Shown here: piece by piece, positions 13,341 to 20,979 of the stretch | Numbering within the stretch: the first letter of the stretch is position 1 | Layout of the letters: each line of letters opens with the position of its first letter | Assembly (NCBI GenBank): GCA_031283025.1 | Contig: JAITCP010000003.1 | Location: 1 to 22,601 of the forward strand | Origin: Spirochaetaceae bacterium | Lineage (GTDB): Bacteria > Spirochaetota > Spirochaetia > Treponematales > Breznakiellaceae | Direction: 5' to 3' | Length of the DNA stretch: 22,601 bases | Translations under genes and position numbers: made by a program | The notes under the pieces: generated by a model | What the model was told of the DNA's origin: nothing | Database searches by the model: none | What the model saw: the letters and a program-made list of their open reading frames with translations, nothing else

Positions 13341-14333
13341 TTGAAGAAAAGTGTGTTCATCTTTATTCGTGTTGAGGGGTTTAATACCCCGCCCTTTAGG
13401 GTGCTTAATAAAGGTATTAAACCCCGAATACAAATACCTTATAAGAACAACATACCCCGTCCCTTTAGGGCGGGGTTGTTGATTATTTTTACCCTTTTAG
13501 CGGTAAATGCCCTGGCCCAAACAGCCTTTGATTACCTGACAGAATCACTGGTTAGGGTTCTGGCGGTTTCTGGTCAGATGCAAATTGCCGAATTTGAATA
13601 CAATGGGGAGAACGCACTGTGGGGAGCTTACTTGGAACCCGGGGCGGGTATTTCCCTTAACAGTCAGTTCGATGCGGGTATCGAATACCTGATGTTCGCT
13701 TCGGCACATACAGAAAAGGCGGAAATTTACTTAAAGGTTTACCGGGGGCAGGGAACCGGCGGAACTGTGGTTAAAAAAGATACTACTCCCGATGCAGCGC
13801 CCATAGTTCGTTTTATTCCCTCTGTTTCCGGCTGGCATTGTTTTGAACTGATAAACGCGTCCAATATTCCCGCTTTTGTTTCCCTGGTTATTCTAAAAGC
13901 GAAAAAAAACGCCGGTTTCAACCTTAATGCTATTGCCGAAGCCCGCAAGAACGCGTTACATGACTCCCAATCTCCGGCCTCGCTGCTTCCGCCCGCTGTT
14001 AAGGTTCCGGCAAATAAATGGATCCTTTTTGGGGGCAATATCCGCCGGGAGAGCGCCGCCGTGTATGATAATGTGCAGTTGGCGGAGGGTAACTATGCTC
14101 TGGTGGGAGCGGGGGAAAATTCCGTAACCAACTGCGATGCGGAAGTTATCGAACAATACGCCAAAGACAATCCGAACGGCAGAAAGATTTCAAAGAACAG
14201 CGATTCCCGGCAGCCTTTTGATTATGCGTTTTTTACTCCTGTTCCCTCAAAATACCACTATTTTAGGGTTATTAACCAAAATTCACGGAATTCCGGCGCG
14301 TTTATGCTTGGTTTTCTGATTTTGGCGCAATAA
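13341..14333 (+). CDS. Exported protein of unknown function with a 120-bp insertion in its signal peptide
   Basis: I do not recognise the family. From the TTG at 13341 the protein is 330 residues. It starts LKKSVFIFI, then 40 residues encoded by a repeat insertion (13368-13487), then FTLLAVNALAQ and the mature protein. Removing the insertion gives a normal 20-residue Sec signal peptide, which supports this start. The mature part has two similar beta-rich halves (about 'MQIAEFEYNG ... IYLKVYRG ... GWHCFELIN' and 'NKWILFGGNIRR ... YALVGAGENS ... YHYFRVINQN'), reminiscent of PPC-type beta-sandwich domains; that comparison is only by eye. It is divergent from the pseudo-caspase gene and 82 bp ahead of the TPR lipoprotein operon. 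Whether the lengthened signal still works is unclear. Confidence 0.65.
   Translation: MKKSVFIFIRVEGFNTPPFRVLNKGIKPRIQIPYKNNIPRPFRAGLLIIFTLLAVNALAQTAFDYLTESLVRVLAVSGQMQIAEFEYNGENALWGAYLEPGAGISLNSQFDAGIEYLMFASAHTEKAEIYLKVYRGQGTGGTVVKKDTTPDAAPIVRFIPSVSGWHCFELINASNIPAFVSLVILKAKKNAGFNLNAIAEARKNALHDSQSPASLLPPAVKVPANKWILFGGNIRRESAAVYDNVQLAEGNYALVGAGENSVTNCDAEVIEQYAKDNPNGRKISKNSDSRQPFDYAFFTPVPSKYHYFRVINQNSRNSGAFMLGFLILAQ
13368..13487. repeat. Nested-palindrome insertion with TTATT direct repeats
   Basis: TTATT occurs at 13363-13367 and at 13483-13487, exactly 120 bp apart. Between them are a module with arms GGGGTTTAATACC (13376-13388) and its exact complement (13413-13425), and a hairpin at 13448-13481 (CAACA/TGTTG, ACCCCG/CGGGGT, CCC/GGG, loop TTTA). 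The arms share the GGTTTAATACC core with modules 1 and 4. The length is a multiple of three, so the host gene stays open. Confidence 0.8.
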
Positions 14334-14337
14334 TAGA

Positions 14338-14366
14338 CTTTTTTTTCTCCGTTGGGGAAAAAAAAG
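14338..14366. repeat. Palindrome overlapping promoter-like box D
   Basis: CTTTTTTTTCTCC (14338-14350) pairs with GGGGAAAAAAAAG (14354-14366), with one T-G pair and a GTT loop, just after the stop of the exported protein gene. It could help end that transcript, but no T-run follows the stem. Its right arm is also the GGGAAAAAAA part of box D. Confidence 0.5.
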
Positions 14367-14390
14367 GGTTGTTTTTCACATTAATATATT
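14355..14390 (+). promoter_or_regulatory. Shared promoter-like box, copy D (TPR lipoprotein operon)
   Basis: On the plus strand: GGGAAAAAAAA, GGGTT, GTTTTTCAC, then TATATT (14385-14390), 25 nt before the ATG at 14416, with AGGAGA (14405-14410) as ribosome site. It is the same order and nearly the same spacing as copies A-C, but on the other strand and without the long AT-rich upstream block. Confidence 0.55.
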
Positions 14391-14415
14391 AGGAAACAAA
14401 AGAAAGGAGACAAAA

Positions 14416-15114
14416 ATGAAAACAAGAATTGTATTGATTGTTTTGGCCTTGGCGGGAAGTATCTTTTGGGGATGTGTCGGCGGCCCGTCCGGCAAATCGG
14501 GCGCTTATTCAACGGGGACGCAGCCTAATCCCGCTATTTACAATTATGATGCCAATACCAGCCTGCCGCGCTATAACCCGGATGGCTCAATAACCTTTAT
14601 CGTTATTGGGGGGGTTGAGGTTAAGCTATTGCCCATGACCGTCAGAACCAGAGGCGCCGGTGCCCCTAGCATGGCGACTGATGCTTTTGACGCGCTGGAA
14701 AAACAAGGCAAGGCAAAGTTAGCCGACAATCCCCAGGATTTCGATGCCTGCATCATACTTGCCAGCCTGTACATAGACAGGAATGGGTCCGGCGATGCGG
14801 ATTTGGCGATCAAATACATCAATCAGGCTCTTGGTATCCGTAAGGACGATTCCCTGGCCCTGTATCTCCTGGGTCTTGCCTACTACAAGAAGGATGATAA
14901 ATCCAGCAGGGCCCAAGCCTTGACCAATCTTAGATTGGCCTTAAAGTCCAACGTTCAAAATATGAAGGGCGTCTATTATATTATGGGTATGATCCATTAC
15001 AGGGAAGAAAGGGTAGATGAAGCCATAGAAGCCTTTGAAAAGGTAAATGCTATTGACCCTGGATTTGCCGATACCACAATGATTCTTGAGACGCTTTACA
15101 GTTACAAGAAGTAG
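14416..15114 (+). CDS. TPR-repeat lipoprotein
   Basis: This 232-residue protein starts with a lipoprotein signal (MKTRIVLIVLALAG, lipobox IFWGC, lipidated Cys20). A Gly/Ser-rich linker and a short beta segment (DGSITFIVIGGVEVKLLP) follow. Residues about 95-230 form roughly four TPR-like helical hairpins (DFDACIILASLYIDR, SLALYLLGLAYYKK, KGVYYIMGMIHYREERVDEAIEAFEKV). TPR lipoproteins usually act as envelope scaffolds; no partner is known. The ATG has AGGAGA upstream. It is the first gene after promoter-like box D, and the next gene follows after 9 nt, so it heads a probable operon that ends with the second WD40-caspase. Confidence 0.8.
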   Translation: MKTRIVLIVLALAGSIFWGCVGGPSGKSGAYSTGTQPNPAIYNYDANTSLPRYNPDGSITFIVIGGVEVKLLPMTVRTRGAGAPSMATDAFDALEKQGKAKLADNPQDFDACIILASLYIDRNGSGDADLAIKYINQALGIRKDDSLALYLLGLAYYKKDDKSSRAQALTNLRLALKSNVQNMKGVYYIMGMIHYREERVDEAIEAFEKVNAIDPGFADTTMILETLYSYKK

Positions 15115-15123
15115 AGGTACAAA

Positions 15124-16506
15124 ATGGCCCCCAAAATGGATTTTAATGCAGGTTTACTTTTACTGCTTTTAAACGATTATTTTCCGGGCCTTGTTTTTTT
15201 CACCAAAAACAATAGCGGTAATATAGGCATAGCCAATTATGTTGTTCAAAAACAGGGAGCGTGGACTCTGGATATTTACGCCCTGTCCAAAAGCAAGGAA
15301 AAAATATTTTCAAGCCTCTTCCCGCAGAATATTTCCTGTTGGGATGAGGCGGAAGCCAGAAAAAGATACGGGTGCGCCGATATTATCCGCTTTTTTATTG
15401 ATACGGAAAACGATGCCTTTTCCGCCGGGTTTTCCAAATCCGGCGATGCGGCAAAAGGCCGGGGGAAAAGCATTCCCATCCGCTTTTTTGACGAATTGGA
15501 TTACAGCGGCAAGCCGGTATGGGAAGACTGGAATTTTTCCTCCCTTGTGTTACACAAGATGCGCCGCCGTCCTCCCTGCATATATGAAGCCTTTTGTTAC
15601 TATGCGCGCCGTCATTATACCCTGATGGGCTTTGGACTTGGTTTGGAAGTTAACGCAGACGATGAGCTTCTGAAATCCGGGACCAGGCTGTTAAACGATG
15701 CCATAAGGGAACAGATTCCTGAAACGGCGAATTTTGGGATTGATCGCTTAACGGCTTTTTTTGAATTGACCCATGAAATCCTTGAGAGCGTTCCGGCAGG
15801 CGGCTCTGTATATAACCCCGCCAGGCTGGATATTTTTATAAATCATCTAAAAATACAAATGGTCAATTTATCCAAAAATTCCTGCTTCGGGGAGGATAAG
15901 AAAACCTACAGTGCTTCTGACAGAAAAACCATAAACAACCACATTGAAAAGGCGGAAAAATGTTCAACAAATACGGAAACCTTGTCTAAACTTCGCAAGG
16001 TAAAACTTTGCGGGACATATCGTGAAAAGATAAACCTGCTGCACCGTATCGTTTTTACCATGCCTATGGCAAAACAGTATTCCCAAAAGGAACGGGATAT
16101 TATTCACAGCATCTTCCTTAAGCAGCACAAGGTTTTGTCTTTAGACAAGGTTTACAGCAATAGTGAAAATAACGATGCCTTTTCCGGCTATGATCTTGTT
16201 GGCGATGAAAAGTATGTCAGCGCGGAAGATCACTTTGCCTGGAGTTCTTTTTTCCGTAATGAATTTGCAAAAGAGCTGGATAAGGACGCTCTTGAAAAAT
16301 TCATTGAATGTCTTCCCAATCATTTTTCCAAGAATCCCTTTGATATAAATTCGGATGGGCTACTGACTATAAGCAAGTACTCACGGAAAATACTTTTTAC
16401 TACATTTTGCTCGACAGCAGGGATCGCTGCGGACAATGAATTATGGGGGCCTTTTTTGGTTTTGCTAAAGAAGGTTGTTGACAATATAAACAAGAGCAAA
16501 AAATAG
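15124..16506 (+). CDS. Hypothetical protein, 460 residues, in TPR/WD40-caspase operon
   Basis: I do not recognise this family. There is no signal peptide: the N terminus (MAPKMDFNAGLLLLLLNDYF) has a Leu run but reads as an amphipathic/beta start (FPGLVFFTK), so the protein is probably cytoplasmic. The first half is mixed and aromatic-rich (WTLDIYALSKSKEKIF, PIRFFDELDYSGKPVWEDW). The second half is mainly helical and Lys/Ser-rich (YSASDRKTINNHIEKAEKC, SQKERDIIHSIFLKQHKVL), ending in a basic tail. There are scattered Cys but no clear metal site, nucleotide motif or protease motif. GAGGT six bases before the ATG and the 9-nt gap from the TPR lipoprotein gene indicate cotranscription. An adaptor or effector of the cluster is possible, but only from context. 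Confidence 0.7.
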   Translation: MAPKMDFNAGLLLLLLNDYFPGLVFFTKNNSGNIGIANYVVQKQGAWTLDIYALSKSKEKIFSSLFPQNISCWDEAEARKRYGCADIIRFFIDTENDAFSAGFSKSGDAAKGRGKSIPIRFFDELDYSGKPVWEDWNFSSLVLHKMRRRPPCIYEAFCYYARRHYTLMGFGLGLEVNADDELLKSGTRLLNDAIREQIPETANFGIDRLTAFFELTHEILESVPAGGSVYNPARLDIFINHLKIQMVNLSKNSCFGEDKKTYSASDRKTINNHIEKAEKCSTNTETLSKLRKVKLCGTYREKINLLHRIVFTMPMAKQYSQKERDIIHSIFLKQHKVLSLDKVYSNSENNDAFSGYDLVGDEKYVSAEDHFAWSSFFRNEFAKELDKDALEKFIECLPNHFSKNPFDINSDGLLTISKYSRKILFTTFCSTAGIAADNELWGPFLVLLKKVVDNINKSKK

Positions 16507-16509
16507 TGG

Positions 16510-16544
16510 ACTTGTTCGATAACCCGGTTGGTTATCTCACAAGT
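16510..16544. repeat. ACTTGTTC hairpin between operon genes
   Basis: ACTTGT (16510-16515) pairs with ACAAGT (16539-16544), and inside them GATAACC pairs with GGTTATC around CGGTT. It has the same centre as 11704-11738 but different arms that still pair. It starts three bases after the stop of the 460-residue gene and could attenuate or stabilise the operon mRNA; no T-run follows directly. Confidence 0.7.
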
Positions 16545-16585
16545 AAATACTGTGTTTTTTGCAGTTTTTTATAGGGGTAATGATT

Positions 16586-17707
16586 ATGGAAACGGAAAGA
16601 AACAGACACATTGACGCTATCCGCAGGCGTTTTGGCATAACTCTTAAGGCAGTCTCCCTGTACAACAGCCTGAACAGGGATGAAATAACAAACAGCGGAA
16701 AAATCTTTTGCCTAAAAGGCACAGACAGGGAAAAAGTACTGGCCCTCTTGTACATGATTTCTTTCGATGAACAGGATAACGTAATCCGGAAATTCTGTGC
16801 AGACACCGGCCTGAACGACGCGCAGTATAATTCCGCCGGCACCTTGATTGACAGGTACGGTACGATGCTCACCGCCGCTCTGATTTACAATCCGCTCCTT
16901 TACGCGATGGCGGTAAATTATTACGGCGCTATAAATGCGGGATTTGCCGCCGGTGAAGTTGAAGAGGATTCTCTCTATAAGGCTAAAGAAGATTCATCTC
17001 TAAAAAATAAGAAAAACAACATTAGGGCATTTAAGAAACCGCCGTTCAATTCCCGAATGGTTTTTGCGGCGGCGGCTGTCTTTGCCGTGGTTTTCTTTAT
17101 TGCGCTTCTATTCAGGACAAATAACGGAACAGGGCGGCGGATAAGCAACGACTGGATTGCGGGCTTAACAGAGCCTCAAAGGGGGCAGGACGGCGTTTCA
17201 TTTGTATCAGACGGAAAAGGGGCGCGGATCGGGATTACGTCGCCGCTTGTGGGCATTGCAATGGCATCTGACCCAAAAAAAGCGGATGTCTCTGATGCGG
17301 CGGCGTACTATACAAAAGCAATAGGGACGGAAAAAAATAATGCGGCGCTGTATGTGAACCGGGGCATTGCGCATACTTTGCAAGGCTATGTTGATTCGGC
17401 AATTGCGGATTTCAATAAAGCTATTGAACTTGAACCGGATAATACATCCGCCTATTTTAACCGGGCTGTTGCGTTAGCGGGAAAAGGCAAAACGGACGAC
17501 GCGATTGCAGACCTTATGACCGTTATAAGCATAAACCCCGGCGATAGTGAAACGTATTACGCGCTTGGCGTACTGTATTTCAGGCAGTATGAAAACGATG
17601 AAACAAAATCCCATGTTTTGCTGGAAAAATCACTGGACACATTCTTGCATATTCAAGGTTACAAAGATGCCGATTTTATTTTTGATTATCTTTCTAGGCT
17701 CCTGTAG
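16586..17707 (+). CDS. One-pass membrane protein with C-terminal TPR repeats
   Basis: From the ATG at 16586 (GGGGT seven bases upstream) this is 373 residues. The N-terminal about 150 residues are helical, polar and probably cytoplasmic (RNRHIDAIRRRFGITLKAV ... DREKVLALLYMISFDE). One membrane helix spans 158-176 (MVFAAAAVFAVVFFIALLF) after a basic stretch, so the C-terminal half should be in the periplasm. That half contains three or so TPR units (AAAYYTKAIGTEKN, AALYVNRGIAHTLQGYVDSA, SAYFNRAVALAGKGKTDDAI, ETYYALGVLYFRQYENDE). The topology would let it link cytoplasmic and periplasmic parts of the cluster. It overlaps the next gene by 41 nt, implying coupled translation with the WD40-caspase lipoprotein. 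The N-terminal domain is not one I recognise. Confidence 0.75.
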   Translation: METERNRHIDAIRRRFGITLKAVSLYNSLNRDEITNSGKIFCLKGTDREKVLALLYMISFDEQDNVIRKFCADTGLNDAQYNSAGTLIDRYGTMLTAALIYNPLLYAMAVNYYGAINAGFAAGEVEEDSLYKAKEDSSLKNKKNNIRAFKKPPFNSRMVFAAAAVFAVVFFIALLFRTNNGTGRRISNDWIAGLTEPQRGQDGVSFVSDGKGARIGITSPLVGIAMASDPKKADVSDAAAYYTKAIGTEKNNAALYVNRGIAHTLQGYVDSAIADFNKAIELEPDNTSAYFNRAVALAGKGKTDDAIADLMTVISINPGDSETYYALGVLYFRQYENDETKSHVLLEKSLDTFLHIQGYKDADFIFDYLSRLL

Positions 17708-20600
17708 TGTTGGGCCGGGAACAGAAATAAACGTATACCCTCAACTGGGACATTCCGATACTGTCAGCACCGCTGTTTTTTCTGCCGATGGCCGTTATAT
17801 AGTTTCCGCATCATGGGACATGAGCGTAAAATTATGGGATACGGGCACCGGACGCGAGAGGGCGGCGTTTCTGGGCCATACCGACGTGGTTAATTCCGCG
17901 GCCATCAGCGGAGACAACCGATTTATCGCCTCGGCGGCACGGGACGGAACTGTCAGAATATGGGATACGGAAACCGGCAGGGAAAAAATAAAACTGGAAG
18001 AAAACGCGTTCAATGTGGCGTTTAACACTGATAATAAATCTATCATTACCTTTTCCATAAACGGCATAAAGCAATGGGATATTGAAACAGGAAATGTTAT
18101 TCAAACATTTAGTGATATAAGTTTTGCGTTAACTGTATTCAGTCCTGACTCTCAATTTATCGCTTCCGGCACGGATAAGACTTTAGTTTTGAACGTAAAA
18201 ACAGGAGATGAATTTATTGTCAACGGAAAAGATCCAAATGCAAGCGCAATGGCGATCAGTAACGGCGGATTATTCACCGCTCTGGGAGGATGGGACGGAA
18301 GCGTGTCCTTGATAGAAACAGAAAGCGGGGAAAAAACAAAGCTTCCCCCGCTTGCCAAATATGTTACGGCGATGGCGTTCTCCGGTAACAACCGATTCCT
18401 TGCCGCAGCATCCGCAGACGGAATAATCAGTATTTACGATCTTGATAACTATCATTTTTGTAAAAGTATTCAGGGCCATAACGAAAGCGTCAATTCTCTT
18501 TTCTTTTCACCCGATGAAAGCGCTGTTGTTTCAGCTTCATCCGACAAAACCATAAAAATATGGAATGTAACCGGCATGGAGCAAATTATAACCATAGGCG
18601 GCCACTGTGATCCGCCCAGGTTATCAGTTATAAGCCATGATTATATAGCTTCTTTAAGCCGTGCCGGCAGCATTAAAATATGGAACGCAAAAACCGGAGA
18701 ATTCATTGAAGCGTTTGATGCGCCCGAAGGTATCAAGTCAATGTGTTTTTCACCGGACAACGAAAACCTTGTAACTGTTTCACGCGGGGGAATTGCCGCT
18801 GACTTCAATATAAAAACCGGCAAGACAAGACAATTATCGCAGGATGAATCGTTCGCGATTATTCGTTCCGTAAACACAGGCGGTAGAATTGTTTCTGTTT
18901 TATGGGACGGATCAATCGAAATATGGGATTATACAACCGGCGAAAAAAGGCAATTAAAAAATGACGATGAAATTGTAAATGCCATTGGATTGGATAACGA
19001 AGGGAAAAAACTGGCGGCAGGTTTTTATAACGGCAAATTGCGCGTAACGGATACGGAAACAGGAAAGACTGTAAGTTTATTGCAGTATACAAGCCCCGTG
19101 GATGCTGTTGGTTTTAGCGCGGACGGCCTGCGTCTTGCCTGCGGCCTGCGTGACGGAAGCGTCCGGTTACTGGACATTTCCGCCGGAACGGATGCCGTTC
19201 CGCCAATGAGGCATCTGTTCGGCGTGTCTTCCGTGTCGTTCAGCGATGACGGCAGGTACGTCATTTCAAGCGCGGCTGACAATTCCGTAATTTTGTGGGA
19301 TGCCGCAACAGGGAAAAAGATCGCATCGTTTCTTTCCTTTGACGATGACGAATGGATCACCATTACCCCGGACGGATACTACAACGCAAGCCCCAGAGGC
19401 GACGAACGCCTGAATGTGCGTATCGGAAGCGGCGTTTACGGCATGGATCAATTCAGCGCCGTTTTTTTTCAGGCCGAAGTTGTAAAGGCGCGGCTGCAAG
19501 GCTTGAGCGATCCCGCCGTTACACGGGCCTCAAATTCGCCCATAACGGCTCCTCCGGCCATAAGCATCAGCGCCCCACAGGAAAGCGAAACCGGCAAGGC
19601 CGTAATTGACATTTCTATAAAAGATAACTTCCGCCCGCTGCATAGCGTTCAAATCGTCATAAACGGCCGTTTGCTGGGGCACGAAGAATTGGGAGCGTTT
19701 TCCGGCGCTAAAAACATCGCTGTAAAAAAAACAAGCCTTGTAGTTAAGGATAAAGCGCACGAGTTACAGTTTTCGATACCGGTTGCCCTTGAAGCCGGTT
19801 CCAACCACATTCAGATCATCGCGTCGAACAGGGGAAGAGCCCCCGCCGGGGCCGTTAGCAGAAAATCCGTTTATATTGTAAATATCTCCGAAACAAAGGC
19901 CCCTCCGTCTGATTTATGGGTATTGGCTATCGGCTCGAACGGAAACCTGAACAAGCGCGGCGGCAATAGTTTGAAGTACGCGGTGAACAACGCGAAGGGA
20001 ATACAGTCCCTGTTTGAATCCCAGCGGGGAAAGCGTTACCGCAATGTGCATACAAGACTCATTGCCGACGGGGAAAAAATTACCCCGTCAAGAAAAAATA
20101 TTATTCGTAATATCCGTGAATTTTTTGGCAAGGCACGCTCCGGAGATGTGCTGGTTTTGTATCTGTCCGGCCACGGGGAGGAGCGCAAAGGAAACGGTGA
20201 ATACTATTTTTTGCCTCAGGCTGTTTCTTTGGATGACATCGGCATTGTTTCCGAAAGACAAGGGCGGAAAATGATCTTTATTGATTCGTGTTTTTCCGGC
20301 GGGGTTGACGGCAAGGGCATGGCACGAAACCTGAAGAATGAGAGCACGGTTATTATAACGTCGAGCCAGAAAGACGAACGTTCCTGGGAAGGAAGCGCCG
20401 CCGTCCCCTACGGTTTTTTTACCGAGGCCCTTATCTCTGGCATTGGCGGGGAAGCAGCGGTGAATAACGAGGTTAGATTGTTCAACCTGGGGGAGTATGT
20501 GTACAGCAAGGTAATGCTTCTTTCCGGCGGGATGCAGCACCCGTATGTGTATGTGCCGGAGGGGTTTTATGGGTTTGTGTTGGCGGGGAGTGGGGAGTGA
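17667..20600 (+). CDS. WD40-caspase lipoprotein
   Basis: From the ATG at 17667 this is 977 residues. The short N terminus (MPILFLIIFLGSC) ends in a lipobox-like LGSC with Cys13, so the protein is probably lipid-anchored. A longer frame reaches back to 17547, but only inside the upstream TPR gene. About 13 diverged WD40 repeats fill 22-555. Then come the conserved linker FDDDEWITITPDGYYNASP (559 onward), an Ig-like domain (about 630-735), and a caspase-like domain (748-977) with His836 (LSGHGEE) and Cys875 (IDSCFSGG). Everything after the propeller is clearly homologous to the product of 8100-10943, but the WD40 repeats are not homogenised here. The last residues (AGSGE) and the TGA come from a heptamer array. 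Likely a periplasmic sensor-protease anchored next to its TPR partners. Confidence 0.87.
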   Translation: MPILFLIIFLGSCSVGPGTEINVYPQLGHSDTVSTAVFSADGRYIVSASWDMSVKLWDTGTGRERAAFLGHTDVVNSAAISGDNRFIASAARDGTVRIWDTETGREKIKLEENAFNVAFNTDNKSIITFSINGIKQWDIETGNVIQTFSDISFALTVFSPDSQFIASGTDKTLVLNVKTGDEFIVNGKDPNASAMAISNGGLFTALGGWDGSVSLIETESGEKTKLPPLAKYVTAMAFSGNNRFLAAASADGIISIYDLDNYHFCKSIQGHNESVNSLFFSPDESAVVSASSDKTIKIWNVTGMEQIITIGGHCDPPRLSVISHDYIASLSRAGSIKIWNAKTGEFIEAFDAPEGIKSMCFSPDNENLVTVSRGGIAADFNIKTGKTRQLSQDESFAIIRSVNTGGRIVSVLWDGSIEIWDYTTGEKRQLKNDDEIVNAIGLDNEGKKLAAGFYNGKLRVTDTETGKTVSLLQYTSPVDAVGFSADGLRLACGLRDGSVRLLDISAGTDAVPPMRHLFGVSSVSFSDDGRYVISSAADNSVILWDAATGKKIASFLSFDDDEWITITPDGYYNASPRGDERLNVRIGSGVYGMDQFSAVFFQAEVVKARLQGLSDPAVTRASNSPITAPPAISISAPQESETGKAVIDISIKDNFRPLHSVQIVINGRLLGHEELGAFSGAKNIAVKKTSLVVKDKAHELQFSIPVALEAGSNHIQIIASNRGRAPAGAVSRKSVYIVNISETKAPPSDLWVLAIGSNGNLNKRGGNSLKYAVNNAKGIQSLFESQRGKRYRNVHTRLIADGEKITPSRKNIIRNIREFFGKARSGDVLVLYLSGHGEERKGNGEYYFLPQAVSLDDIGIVSERQGRKMIFIDSCFSGGVDGKGMARNLKNESTVIITSSQKDERSWEGSAAVPYGFFTEALISGIGGEAAVNNEVRLFNLGEYVYSKVMLLSGGMQHPYVYVPEGFYGFVLAGSGE

Positions 20601-20616
20601 GGGAGTGGGGAGTGAG
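20585..20616. repeat. Heptanucleotide array at the WD40-caspase stop codon
   Basis: GGGGAGT/GGGAGTG-type units run through the last five codons, the TGA stop and 16 bp beyond. A change of one unit would alter the C-terminal tail only. Confidence 0.8.
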
Positions 20617-20979
20617 AAAATTTACTTGTTATTTTTCACGCAGAGAACGCCAAGACGCGGAGATCGCAGAGGAAGGAGTGCGGTTTGGAAACCACGCGCA
20701 TAACTCTGCGTCTTTGGAGTCTGTAGGAAAAGTATTTTTGAAGACTTCACACGGCGGCACGGGGTTCACAGAGGACACAGAGGGAAGAATAAGGTATTGT
20801 CGTATCAAATTTATTCGTATACAGCAAACTTCATTTTTCATATCTCTTTCCTCTCTTCCTCCGTGTCCTTTGTGTGCTCTGTGCCTCTGTGAGAACCTCT
20901 TTTTCATGGGTTTTTCTACAGACTCCTGCGTCTCTGCGTGAGTAAAATGGGAAAGAATTTATAAATTAGGAGTTGTTTT
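20601..20979. other. Gene-free region dominated by a nested-palindrome repeat
   Basis: No convincing gene is seen here; the frames that stay open are made of repeat sequence. The region holds the end of a heptamer array, a 316-bp repeat element (20632-20947) and the ribosome site (AGGAG) of the next gene. I see no strong promoter; a TATAAA near 20961 lacks a matching -35. Confidence 0.6.
20632..20947. repeat. Long nested-palindrome element with CACGCAGAGA ends
   Basis: The left end reads TTTTTCACGCAGAGA (20632-20646) and the right end TCTCTGCGTGAGTAAAA (20931-20947), forming imperfect terminal inverted repeats. Inside, GGTTCACAGAGGACACAGAG (20763-20782) faces the complementary series of CTCCGTGTCC, GCTCTGTGCC and TCTGTGAGAACC (about 20859-20899). 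Similar CGCAGAG/ACAGAGG repeat sequence occurs in intergenic regions of several bacterial phyla, from general knowledge. No transposase is encoded, so it is either a MITE-like element or a structured repeat. Confidence 0.65.

Noticed and set aside
17547..17666. Upstream start for the second WD40-caspase
   Set aside because: The extra 40 residues are an out-of-frame reading of the TPR gene, and would bury the lipoprotein signal that begins at 17667.
20597..20941. Small plus-strand gene of 114 codons in the repeat region
   Set aside because: It is made entirely of the heptamer array and the nested-palindrome element, with similar open frames on the opposite strand.
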